64,000 bases of DNA from Steinernema hermaphroditum (lineage: Eukaryota > Nematoda > Chromadorea > Rhabditida > Steinernematidae), in assembly GCA_030435675.1 (NCBI GenBank), contig CM059625.1, positions 14,632,001 through 14,696,000 on the forward strand, read 5' to 3'. The notes beneath the pieces are model-generated. The model saw only the letters and a list, made by a program, of their open reading frames with translations. It had not been told where the DNA came from and did not search any database. Position 1 is the stretch's first letter; each line of letters opens with the position of its first letter. Below, piece by piece: positions 1-11,847 of this stretch. The position numbers were made by a program, and so were the translations under genes.

Positions 1-3000
1 TATGTCTCGATGCCCTTCCTCCGAAGCGTCGAGTCGCCAACCTCGACACGCTTCGTCCGAAGCGTCAGCTATTCAGACAGGGAATCTGTCTATATGTGTC
101 GATGCCCTACCTTCGAAGCGTCGAGTCGCCAACCTCGACACGCTTCGTCCGAAGCGTCAGCTATTCAGACAGGGAATCTGTCTATATGTGTCGATGCCCT
201 ACCTTCGAAGCGTCGAGTCCCCAACCTCGATGCCCTTCGTCCGAAGCGTCAGCTCTTCAGACAGGGAATCTGTCTATATGTCTCGATGCCCTACCTTCGA
301 AGCGTCGAGTCCCCAACCTCGATGCCCTTCGTCCGAAGCGTCAGCTCTTCAGACAGGGAATCTGTCTATATGTCTCGATGCCCTACCTCCGAAGCGTCGA
401 GTCGCCAACCTCGACACGCTTCGTCCGAAGCGTCAGCTCTTCAGGCAGGGAATCTGTCTATATGTGTCGATGCCCTACCTTCGAAGCGTCGAGTCCCGAA
501 CCTGGATGCCCTTCGTCCGAAGCGTCAGCTCTTCAGGCAGGGAATCTGTCTATATGTGTCGATGCCCTACCTTCGAAGCGTCGAGTCCCGAACCTGGATG
601 CCCTTCGTCCGAAGCGTCAGCTCTTCAGACAGGGAATCTGTCTATATGTCTCGATGCCCTTCCTCCGAAGCGTCGAGTCGCCAACCTCGACACGCTTCGT
701 CCGAAGCGTCAGCTATTCAGACAGGGAATCTGTCTATATGTGTCGATGCCCTACCTTCGAAGCGTCGAGTCGCCAACCTCGACACGCTTCGTCCGAAGCG
801 TCAGCTATTCAGACAGGGAATCTGTCTATATGTGTCGATGCCCTACCTTCGAAGCGTCGAGTCGCCAACCTCGACACGCTTCGTCCGAAGCGTCAGCTAT
901 TCAGACAGGGAATCTGTCTATATGTGTCGATGCCCTTCCTCCGCAGCGTCGAGTCGCCAACCTCGACACGCTTCGTCCGAAGCGTCAGCTATTCAGACAG
1001 GGAATCTGTCTATATGTCTCGATGCCCTACCTCCGAAGCGTCGAGTCGCCAACCTCGACACGCTTCGTCCGAAGCGTCAGCTATTCAGACAGGGAATCTG
1101 TCTATATGTGTCGATGCCCTACCTTCGAAGCGTCGAGTCGCCAACCTCGACACGCTTCGTCCGAAGCGTCAGCTATTCAGACAGGGAATCTGTCTATATG
1201 TCTCGATGCCCTACCTCCGAAGCGTCGAGTCGCCAACCTCGACACGCTTCGTCCGAAGCGTCAGCTATTCAGACAGGGAATCTGTCTATATGTGTCGATG
1301 CCCTACCTTCGAAGCGTCGAGTCGCCAACCTCGACACGCTTCGTCCGAAGCGTCAGCTATTCAGACAGGGAATCTGTCTATATGTGTCGATGCCCTACCT
1401 TCGAAGCGTCGAGTCGCCAACCTCGACACGCTTCGTCCGAAGCGTCAGCTATTCAGACAGGGAATCTGTCTATATGTGTCGATGCCCTTCCTCCGAAGCG
1501 TCGAGTCGCCAACCTCGACACGCTTCGTCCGAAGCGTCAGCTATTCAGACAGGGAATCTGTCTATATGTGTCGATGCCCTTCCTCCGAAGCGTCGAGTCG
1601 CCAACCTCGACACGCTTCGTCCGAAGCGTCAGCTATTCAGACAGGGAATCTGTCTATATGTCTCGATGCCCTACCTTCGAAGCGTCGAGTCCCCAACCTG
1701 GATGCCCTTCGTCCGAAGCGTCAGCTATTCAGACAGGGAATCTGTCTATATGTGTCGATGCCCTACCTTCGAAGCGTCGAGTCGCCAACCTCGACACGCT
1801 TCGTCCGAAGCGTCAGCTATTCAGACAGGGAATCTGTCTATATGTGTCGATGCCCTACCTTCGAAGCGTCGAGTCGCCAACCTCGACACGCTTCGTCCGA
1901 AGCGTCAGCTATTCAGACAGGGAATCTGTCTATATGTGTCGATGCCCTTCCTCCGAAGCGTCGAGTCGCCAACCTCGACACGCTTCGTCCGAAGCGTCAG
2001 CTATTCAGACAGGGAATCTGTCTATATGTGTCGATGCCCTTCCTCCGAAGCGTCGAGTCGCCAACCTCGACACGCTTCGTCCGAAGCGTCAGCTATTCAG
2101 ACAGGGAATCTGTCTATATGTGTCGATGCCCTACCTTCGAAGCGTCGAGTCGCCAACCTCGACACGCTTCGTCCGAAGCGTCAGCTATTCAGACAGGGAA
2201 TCTGTCTATATGTGTCGATGCCCTACCTTCGAAGCGTCGAGTCGCCAACCTCGACACGCTTCGTCCGAAGCGTCAGCTATTCAGACAGGGAATCTGTCTA
2301 TATGTGTCGATGCCCTTCCTCCGAAGCGTCGAGTCGCCAACCTCGACACGCTTCGTCCGAAGCGTCAGCTATTCAGACAGGGAATCTGTCTATATGTCTC
2401 GATGCCCTACCTCCGAAGCGTCGAGTCGCCAACCTCGACACGCTTCGTCCGAAGCGTCAGCTATTCAGACAGGGAATCTGTCTATATGTCTCGATGCCCT
2501 ACCTTCGAAGCGTCGAGTCCCCAACCTGGATGCCCTTCGTCCGAAGCGTCAGCTATTCAGACAGGGAATCTGTCTATATGTGTCGATGCCCTACCTTCGA
2601 AGCGTCGAGTCGCCAACCTCGACACGCTTCGTCCGAAGCGTCAGCTATTCAGACAGGGAATCTGTCTATATGTGTCGATGCCCTACCTTCGAAGCGTCGA
2701 GTCGCCAACCTCGACACGCTTCGTCCGAAGCGTCAGCTATTCAGACAGGGAATCTGTCTATATGTGTCGATGCCCTTCCTCCGAAGCGTCGAGTCGCCAA
2801 CCTCGACACGCTTCGTCCGAAGCGTCAGCTATTCAGACAGGGAATCTGTCTATATGTGTCGATGCCCTTCCTCCGAAGCGTCGAGTCGCCAACCTCGACA
2901 CGCTTCGTCCGAAGCGTCAGCTATTCAGACAGGGAATCTGTCTATATGTGTCGATGCCCTTCCTCCGAAGCGTCGAGTCGCCAACCTCGACACGCTTCGT

Positions 3001-5545
3001 CCGAAGCGTCAGCTATTCAGACAGGGAATCTGTCTATATGTGTCGATGCCCTACCTCCGAAGCGTCGAGTCGCCAACCTCGACACGCTTCGTCCGAAGCG
3101 TCAGCTATTCAGACAGGGAATCTGTCTATATGTCTCGATGCCCTACCTTCGAAGCGTCGAGTCCCCAACCTGGATGCCCTTCGTCCGAAGCGTCAGCTAT
3201 TCAGACAGGGAATCTGTCTATATGTGTCGATGCCCTACCTTCGAAGCGTCGAGTCGCCAACCTCGACACGCTTCGTCCGAAGCGTCAGCTATTCAGACAG
3301 GGAATCTGTCTATATGTGTCGATGCCCTACCTTCGAAGCGTCGAGTCGCCAACCTCGACACGCTTCGTCCGAAGCGTCAGCTATTCAGACAGGGAATCTG
3401 TCTATATGTGTCGATGCCCTTCCTCCGAAGCGTCGAGTCGCCAACCTCGACACGCTTCGTCCGAAGCGTCAGCTATTCAGACAGGGAATCTGTCTATATG
3501 TGTCGATGCCCTTCCTCCGAAGCGTCGAGTCGCCAACCTCGACACGCTTCGTCCGAAGCGTCAGCTATTCAGACAGGGAATCTGTCTATATGTGTCGATG
3601 CCCTTCCTCCGAAGCGTCGAGTCGCCAACCTCGACACGCTTCGTCCGAAGCGTCAGCTATTCAGACAGGGAATCTGTCTATATGTGTCGATGCCCTACCT
3701 TCGAAGCGTCGAGTCGCCAACCTCGACACGCTTCGTCCGAAGCGTCAGCTATTCAGACAGGGAATCTGTCTATATGTGTCGATGCCCTACCTTCGAAGCG
3801 TCGAGTCGCCAACCTCGACACGCTTCGTCCGAAGCGTCAGCTATTCAGACAGGGAATCTGTCTATATGTGTCGATGCCCTTCCTCCGAAGCGTCGAGTCG
3901 CCAACCTCGACACGCTTCGTCCGAAGCGTCAGCTATTCAGACAGGGAATCTGTCTATATGTGTCGATGCCCTACCTTCGAAGCGTCGAGTCGCCAACCTC
4001 GACACGCTTCGTCCGAAGCGTCAGCTATTCAGACAGGGAATCTGTCTATATGTGTCGATGCCCTACCTTCGAAGCGTCGAGTCGCCAACCTCGACACGCT
4101 TCGTCCGAAGCGTCAGCTATTCAGACAGGGAATCTGTCTATATGTGTCGATGCCCTTCCTCCGAAGCGTCGAGTCGCCAACCTCGACACGCTTCGTCCGA
4201 AGCGTCAGCTATTCAGACAGGGAATCTGTCTATATGTCTCGATGCCCTACCTCCGAAGCGTCGAGTCGCCAACCTCGACACGCTTCGTCCGAAGCGTCAG
4301 CTATTCAGACAGGGAATCTGTCTATATGTGTCGATGCCCTTCCTCCGAAGCGTCGAGTCGCCAACCTCGACACGCTTCGTCCGAAGCGTCAGCTATTCAG
4401 ACAGGGAATCTGTCTATATGTCTCGATGCCCTACCTCCGAAGCGTCGAGTCGCCAACCTCGACACGCTTCGTCCGAAGCGTCAGCTATTCAGACAGGGAA
4501 TCTGTCTATATGTCTCGATGCCCTACCTTCGAAGCGTCGAGTCCCCAACCTGGATGCCCTTCGTCCGAAGCGTCAGCTATTCAGACAGGGAATCTGTCTA
4601 TATGTGTCGATGCCCTACCTTCGAAGCGTCGAGTCGCCAACCTCGACACGCTTCGTCCGAAGCGTCAGCTATTCAGACAGGGAATCTGTCTATATGTGTC
4701 GATGCCCTACCTTCGAAGCGTCGAGTCGCCAACCTCGACACGCTTCGTCCGAAGCGTCAGCTATTCAGACAGGGAATCTGTCTATATGTGTCGATGCCCT
4801 TCCTCCGAAGCGTCGAGTCGCCAACCTCGACACGCTTCGTCCGAAGCGTCAGCTATTCAGACAGGGAATCTGTCTATATGTGTCGATGCCCTTCCTCCGA
4901 AGCGTCGAGTCGCCAACCTCGACACGCTTCGTCCGAAGCGTCAGCTATTCAGACAGGGAATCTGTCTATATGTGTCGATGCCCTTCCTCCGAAGCGTCGA
5001 GTCGCCAACCTCGACACGCTTCGTCCGAAGCGTCAGCTATTCAGACAGGGAATCTGTCTATATGTGTCGATGCCCTACCTCCGAAGCGTCGAGTCGCCAA
5101 CCTCGACACGCTTCGTCCGAAGCGTCAGCTATTCAGACAGGGAATCTGTCTATATGTCTCGATGCCCTACCTCCGATGCGTCGAGTCCCCAACCTCGATG
5201 CCCTACCTCCGATGCGTCGAGTCCCCAACCTCGATGCCCTTCGTCCGAAGCGTCAGCTCTTCAGACAGGGAATCTGTCTATATGTCTCGATGCCCTACCT
5301 CCGATGCGTCGAGTCCCCAACCTCGATGCCCTACCTCCGATGCGTCGAGTCCCCAACCTCGATGCCCTTCGTCCGAAGCGTCAGCTCTTCAGACAGGGAA
5401 TCTGTCTATATGTCTCGATGCCCTACCTTCGAAGCGTCGAGTCCCCAACCTGGATGCCCTTCGTCCGAAGCGTCAGCTCTTCAGACAGGGAATCTGTCTA
5501 TATGTCTCGATGCCCTACCTTCGAAGCGTCGAGTCCCCAACCTCC
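1..5545. repeat. 92-bp minisatellite array (about 60 copies)
   Basis: A head-to-tail repeat with a period of exactly 92 bp; for example the TATGTNTCGATGCCC landmark recurs at 1, 93, 185 and so on. Each unit is a 36-bp module (TCGATGCCC...GTCGAGTCSCCAACC) followed by a 56-bp module that carries a perfect 8-bp inverted repeat (ACGCTTCG-TC-CGAAGCGT) and a 6-bp one (AGACAG-GGAAT-CTGTCT). No TAA, TAG or TGA occurs on the + strand, so all three + frames stay open for more than 1,800 codons. Because 92 is not divisible by 3, each frame reads the same 92-residue peptide cycle over three units. Units between about 5,160 and 5,350 carry extra copies of the 36-bp module. The array is cut off by the window start, and ends in AT-rich unique DNA near 5,545. 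I read it as satellite, not a gene. Confidence 0.97.
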
Positions 5546-6369
5546 TTATCCCCAACCTCCTTAATATATATTTTTAATATATATTTTTGCGTTATGTAAT
5601 TTTTGTGATCCAGTTTGGGGGTGCTTAGGGGGTGCGGCGTTGTGGTTTGGAGATGAAATTTTGTACGCAGTGTCTCTAGGTGCGGAACTATAAGTATGTA
5701 AAATTTTGCACCGGTATCGTGTCAGGAGCCCGAGTTAGGCTTGATTTTATGGTTTTTCAATAAAAATTCAAAATAAATTCGTAGAAAAATCTTCTGAGAG
5801 TTTGCTTGGTATCATTTTGAAGAGCAAAAAATTTAGAGAAAGTGCGATTTCTCCGATTTTGCTCAAAAAATTTACAAAAAAAGACAAAAATCGTTTTTGA
5901 AATTTCGACCAGTGAAGTTGCGGCTGCTTCTAACTATTCAGGGTTTTTGAAATCTTGGAATATTTTCATATCACCTGAAAGCTGAATCCATTCTGCAGAG
6001 GGTGGTCGTGGCGGATTTTTGAAATTTGCCTTAGATAGCGAGATATGTATCAAAAGAGAAAATTTTCATGTTGACGGATGTTGGACATCGCGAAATCGGG
6101 TGGTCCCGACACGATTCGCCTGTGTGCGCAGGGGCTTTGCAGACGAACGAGCGAGCGAAGCGAGCGTCAACCTGTTGCACAGCCGCTTTTCATTTTTTTC
6201 AACCTAATCTCACAGATGTCAACTTCGACCGATGTTAACCTGTTGCACAGCAGGAACCTTACTTTTTTTCCACAACTTCCGCTCAGTTAACCTGTCGCGC
6301 AGCTTAGACAAGGCTAGTTGAAGTACGTTCTTTACTAACTGTCAGAACATATGGTACTGTTGCCTTTTA
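5546..6369. other. AT-rich spacer between satellite and GCN1 remnant
   Basis: AT-rich unique DNA with poly-A and poly-T runs and no credible coding exon. It holds a short block of three imperfect 18-bp repeats (6,166-6,303). The first exon supported by homology begins at 6,370 after a TTTTAG acceptor, so the upstream GCN1 exons, several hundred codons in other animals, are absent here. Confidence 0.7.
6166..6303. repeat. three spaced 18-bp direct repeats
   Basis: GTCAACCTGTTGCACAGC at 6,166, GTTAACCTGTTGCACAGC at 6,234 and GTTAACCTGTCGCGCAGC at 6,286. Spacing is 68 and 52 bp. The function is unknown; they lie just upstream of the first GCN1 exon. Confidence 0.75.
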
Positions 6370-9300
6370 GGACCTGCCTGAAATTATTTATTATTTTTTG
6401 ACGGTTGCTTTCTGTTGGCCGGATTACACTGTGCGCAGATTAGCTGAAGGAACAGTCAAATCCACTGCCCTCAGTGATCCTGTGCAGTTCGTTTCAAATT
6501 TGTTTAGTTACGCCTATAATGCATTAACTGAGTCAGGCTTGGATCAGGTTTGTTGTACAGAGGTGGTGTCATTCGTTTCGTTGTCTTTTAGATGATGGAA
6601 AAGGCTTATTACAGTGTCACAAATCAAAGCGAGAAGCAAGAGTTTAGCCTTCCTGGCAGATTGTTTCGAGCTCTTGCTGTCTTTTTGTTCAAGCAAGTGG
6701 ATCTTGATTCGACTTCCGTTGAACAGTGCAGAAAGCTTATGGTTTCGTCATTGCCTCTGTGTTCTTTACCCCGTTTCGGTAAGTCTTATGCGTTTGCTTC
6801 AGTAGGCTCACTCACTTCCATTTATTCAGTTGAATGCGATGGGTCGCTCTGGATACGCACCTTATACCGATTCCGCTGCGGTTCTGAAGCCTTCTTTTCC
6901 GATGAAGAATTTTGTCAAAATCTCGTTGAAATAGTATTTGCAACAGTGCAGTTGGACGTGAAGGTCAATATGATCCGTCTTTTAATTGCGGAGGGCGATA
7001 CCAGTTCCTTTATGAATGTTACCATCTGGCAGAAAATCAACACATTGCTCTCAGCAATCGACATTTCGGACTACTACGATATTCCAGAGAACCACTATCA
7101 CATATTTAATACTCCTGAAGGCGTTCTATTCAACACCGCTGTAATTGACGAGTAAGTTTGATAGTACACTTTCTTACACTACCCTTTCTTATCTCTTTAG
7201 AAATTCTGAGGAGAACGTGAACGCTAAAAACCTCAGACGCGACAATAAGGCGTATTCTTACAAGGAACAACAAGCCGAAATTCAGCTGCGGAAAGAACTT
7301 GCTGAAAAGAAAAGGGCCGAGGGTAAGCTAACCAAACAGCAAGAGAAAGCTATTGAAAATGAGCTAAAGAGGGAAAGTGTAAGCGAGATGACTTTGGATA
7401 TTTTGACTTGCTTTTGCTATTTAGGAAATTCGTCAGAATCTGAAGTCCTTAGAACAACATGCACAGGAGAAGTTATGAAATGTTGGTGTCGAAGTATGCT
7501 GTTGAATGCTTACCGGCTTTCCGAGACGCAGCTTTTGACCCCAGCGAAGATTATCTTCGTACGTTTATTTTTATTTTTGCCATTTCTACATCGCAGTGAT
7601 TATTTGCAGATGAGATTGTCGACCATGCAACATTACGAGAACTAAAATCGAGCTATTTATTCCCGGAATGGTGTGAGGAGTCTCTTGAAGATCAGATTGG
7701 AAGGACTTTTGCACTGCTTTCTACGCTGTGTTTGGATTTGGGTTGCGACGATGAAGAAGAAGAGCTGGATGTTAACTACTACCGCGACATCATGAACGTC
7801 TCAAAGCTTTTATTTGTATTGCCTCTCTTGAAGAGCGTGGTCTACTCTACGAAGTGGCCGAGTTCTATGAAGTTCCTCGTCGTCAATTTCATTAAGGACG
7901 CAGTTAGAAAGTCTTTTATTAAGGTAAGATCATGGAATAACAGCCGACGGTCTTTTCTATTTTTTAGAAAGACGATATTGGCACTGTACCACTAGTTGAG
8001 TACGCACAACTGTTGTTGTCCCTAATTGGCAATCACGAATTCTCTCACATCTTTGATGCTTGCAATGAATCTCTGGGAAATATGGCGGATATTATTGAGA
8101 TGTCTGACGAGCCGACCGCTGGAGTGCCGTTCTATCAAACACTCATCCAGTATTTGCCGGATGCATTGAGTGATGAGAAGCGCATTGTGGCATTGAAAAC
8201 GCTATCAAAACTACGTTGTACTATGACTTCCTTACTGAAACGACACCAGTGTCCAGATTTCGTGCACCGTATCTTCGTTGCAAGATTTGACTCTACTGTG
8301 GAGGTTAAAGGACTTGCTGAACAGATTTGTACGGATCTTAACGTCGAAGTAAATGTAGAGGTATTGTTTCGTTTATGTAGGCTTCTCTTTTCATTGCCGA
8401 TGTTTAGCTGTGTGAGAAATTGCTGGATGATGTGAAATTCGAGAAAATTAATCTTACTGCGGTACCAGAAGCTTTAAAGGCATTCATCACAGTATATCCT
8501 AACGAAATGAACACAGCTCTAATAAAACTGAAGACTGTGTACGAGGAGACGAAAAAGGTAATCTTGTGTGTGCTTTTTTTACACTGAGTGAGTGGTAATT
8601 TTAGCCTTCTGGGGGAGAAGTTGATCAGCTCGGTCGCCTGATTATTGTTCCAAAAGATCAGTCATCGACAAGGCTGGGTTATGCTTCTTGTTTCTTGGCC
8701 TTGGCTCAGTTTGTGAGGCGTGAAGAGGCGCTACACTTCATTTCCCTGATAGTTCCGGATGGACTCTGTGATGCGGACTCAGAATGTAGAGCTGCTATCA
8801 TTCATGCAGCATCAAGAGCAATTAACCGAGTAGGCTGTCAGTTCTTATTTCACTTAACACGATAATTTAATTTAGTTTGGGGAAGTCAACATGAATGATT
8901 TCTTACCTTACCTCGAGAAAGAATGTGATGCCCTCTCAGAGGATGCAGAACACGATGTACTGCGCGAAGGGCTGGTAGTTCTTCTTGGAACATTTGCGAA
9001 GGATTTGGATGAGGGTAACCCCAAAATGACTCAAATTTTTGCGCGACTTATTGCAACATTGTCGACACCGTCGCAACAGGTATGTGTGCTGCAATGAAAT
9101 ATTGGGCTTAAGTCACATTCAGGTTCGAGAGTCTGTAGCAAGATGCAATGCTCCTCTTGTTCGGTTGATGCAGGAACAGGCGAAGGAACTGTTACGACAT
9201 TTGACCAAATTACTGCTTTCTGATAGCACCTACGGAGAACGGCGTGGTGCAGCATACGGTATCGGTGGAATTGTAAAAGGACTTAGTTTGTATCAAATGA

Positions 9301-11482
9301 AGGAGTTGGAGCTTATGGATATTATAAAAACATCACTGGAAGAGAAGAAATCGGCGAAGAAAAGAGGGGGAGGATTATTGGCGCTGAAAATGCTCTCGCG
9401 GCAAGTTTCCGTCAATACGCTGCTTATCAAATTTAATCTTTTAGTTCGTTGGGTAACCTGTTCGAACCCTATCTACTTCAAGTTGTGACAAATCTTCTGA
9501 TCGCTTTCGGAGATTCCAACGACTCTGTTCGTAAATCAGCTGACGATCAGGGGTGGGCGAAGGTTATAGCAGAGGGCTCGCCTCGTCAATACCAAGTTCA
9601 TCCATTATATGGATTCTCCCTCATTGGATTTAATTATGCCTATCATCAGACGTGCATTCTCTGATAGATCCACCGAAACCAGGCGCATGGCCGCTCAGAT
9701 CATTGCCAATATATACAGCCTAACAGAACATAATGATATGGAGCCGTACCTTGGATGATATGGAGCCGTACCTACCACAGCCGTACCCGTACCTCGAGTT
9801 TCAGGCCTTAGCTGATGGAAATGAATATGTTCGTGACTCTGCTTTGAAGGCAGGACAACGTTTAATTCAGACATATGTGAGCCAAGCCAAGAAGTTGCTG
9901 CTACCCGAACTTCAAAGCGCTCTCTTTGACGACAATTGGCGTATTCGTCATGCATCGGTTACCCTTACCGGAGACTTCTTGTTTAATATTTCTGGAGTGT
10001 CTGGCAAGATAACAACAGATACCGCTGGCGACGATGGCACGATGGGAATGGAATCAGCCAGCAAAGTTATTGCCCGAACTCTTGGTTCACAGATGCGTGA
10101 CAATATTCTTTCTGGTTTGTATCTGGCTCGATCCGACATTGCCACGGTTGTCCGTCAAGCTGCTTCGCATGTCTGGAAGGTGGTGGTGACGAATACACCA
10201 CGCACTGTAAAGGAAATCATGAAGCCGCCTTTTGAAAGACTGCTATCAAGCTTGTCTTCGAAATCTGAGGATCGTCAGCTGGTTTGCGTCTATCCCTCTG
10301 AACTCTCTATCTTTTAATTTTTAGATGGCTGCACGTTGCTTAGAAGGGCTTGTTAGAAATATGAATGAGCGACTGATCAACGATGTTCTGCCAGTTCTTA
10401 GTGTGGCTTTGGGGTCCGACGAAGATGAGACCAGAATCGGAGTTTCGGCTTGTCTGTGTGAGATCATCTCGGACGTTCCAAGAGAAACTGTGCAGTTCTA
10501 CGCAAAGCAGCTAATTCCACTTTTTGCTGCCACCCTAACTGATCCAAATGAGACCGTTCGGAAGTCCGCCGCACGAACGTTTAACTCATTCCACCATGTA
10601 AGTGACTCATAATCACATTCTTATATTGTGTGTATTTCTTTAGAGTGTTGGACCATCTTCTCTTGACGTTGTTATCGGTCCTCTTTTCAAATTGTACGTT
10701 ACCGAAAAGAGCAACGATGTTCTGGACAGCTTGTGTATCTTGATGACTCTCAACGGCAGGCATATTTTGCCATTTTTGTTACCAAAGCTGACAAAGGGTG
10801 CGGTTGATATCTCTGCTCTATGCAAATTGGCTGGTGCGGGCGCACAGTCCATAACTCATCACATCACGACCGTCTTGGATGCACTAATTGACAATTTCGA
10901 GAACATTGGCGAAGAAGTATGTTCGCGCAAGTCAAAACGCTATTATTCTAAACAATTTCAGGACCTTACTCGCACTATTCCTTTGATGAAGGCTATTGAA
11001 GATGAAGAGGATGTATTAATACTTGTTTGTTACTTGGTCGAGCAGGCCGACCGCCATGTCACCGCCTCAAAGTTACTGAAGTTTTTCTTGGAGAATGCGG
11101 AACTTGATGCAGAGCCGCTCGTGGAAGTTATTGTTCCCAACATGTTTTCCATCTACAAGTCATTGGAACCAGCACTTGTTGACGCTGCTATTGCCACACA
11201 GATGGAAATCGGTAAACGGCTGAACGGGACGAACATTGAGCATGTAGTCATCGTTCATGGAGCTATAAAGGATTTGTGCGGTGCTCGTACAAACAGTCCC
11301 ATTTCTGGTTTTGGAACCGTGAATGGTTTGAAGACGGTGTTGCCTATCCTGCGTGAAGGTATTTTGACTGGCGCCGTTGACGCGAAGGAACTCGCCGCTG
11401 ACGCGATGGGAGATGTTGTGAAGTTCAGTTCTGAATCAGCCTTGAGACCGCATGTGATTGCAACGACTGGTCCATTGATTCG
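6370..11482 (+). pseudogene. GCN1: GCN1 (eIF2-alpha kinase activator), broken central part
   Basis: GCN1 is a giant HEAT-repeat protein that binds stalled or collided ribosomes and activates the GCN2 kinase. Exons supported by homology: 6,370-6,547; 6,592-6,778; 6,830-7,152; 7,201-7,378; 7,426-7,560; 7,610-7,923; 7,969-8,360; 8,409-8,557; 8,606-8,830; 8,876-9,079; 9,123-9,400; 9,445 to about 9,740; 9,805-10,281; 10,325-10,597; 10,644-10,916; 10,962-11,482. Diagnostic blocks are [62 protein letters not shown] and VLREGILTGAVDAKE. The breaks are: the N-terminal exons are absent; the frame changes near 7,473; about 100 residues are missing near 9,555-9,590; a further exon is missing near 9,750; and the reading stops after the GPLIR block, leaving out the last several hundred residues. 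The intron at 9,401 is GC-AG. It could be a decayed copy, or a real gene damaged by assembly. Confidence 0.85.
9734..9773 (+). repeat. 18-bp direct duplication at the GCN1 deletion scar
   Basis: TGATATGGAGCCGTACCT occurs at 9,734-9,751 and again at 9,756-9,773. It sits exactly where the GCN1 reading (ending in the MEPYL residues) loses the following exons and resumes at 9,805 after a TTTCAG acceptor. It looks like the footprint of end joining, or of a collapsed assembly. Confidence 0.8.
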
Positions 11483-11744
11483 GTAATTTTGTATGACATC
11501 AATTCGAAATTGGCAGAGGGTACACAAAACCAACTCAAGAAGGTTCTCGACAATATCGACTACGACTGCTGAAAACTTCATAACCGTCTATATTTTATTT
11601 ATGAATCGGTTGTTGTTTTTTGTCTGTTTTCTGTCGATACGGTTACCGTTTCATTGTTCCCTTTTCTCTGTTGGTATATATGTTACGCTATTGGTAGTTA
11701 ACATGGTTAGTTCACGTATTCACTAGGAAGTATTCCGTAACAGA
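11483..11744. other. unique DNA after the last GCN1 exon
   Basis: After the splice-donor-like GGTAAT at 11,482 there is one short open stretch (11,511-11,571). Its lysine/leucine-rich end vaguely resembles a GCN1 C-terminus, but I cannot prove it. The rest is AT-rich and leads into satellite. Confidence 0.4.
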
Positions 11745-11820
11745 ACCTGTCTGGAGAGTCGACGCTTCAGTGGAACAGCGTCGTGACTGCGGAGTCGCTG
11801 CTCCAGTGGAAGGAGTCGAG
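11745..11820. repeat. two diverged 36-bp repeat units, reverse orientation
   Basis: GGAGAGTCGACGCTTCAGTGG and a second copy with GGAGTCGCTGCTCCAGTGG, spaced about 36 bp apart, match the 36-bp units at 30,469-30,652 better than they match the adjoining 92-bp array. They form the left edge of the second satellite block. Confidence 0.6.
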
Positions 11821-11847
11821 GAATCGAAAGCTCCTCTCCCCAAGAGA

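Noticed and set aside
2..5599. Three overlapping frames of more than 1,800 codons as giant repeat proteins
   Set aside because: They arise automatically from a 92-bp unit with no stop codon. There is no unique N-terminus, no splice context, and the frames are equivalent copies of one another.
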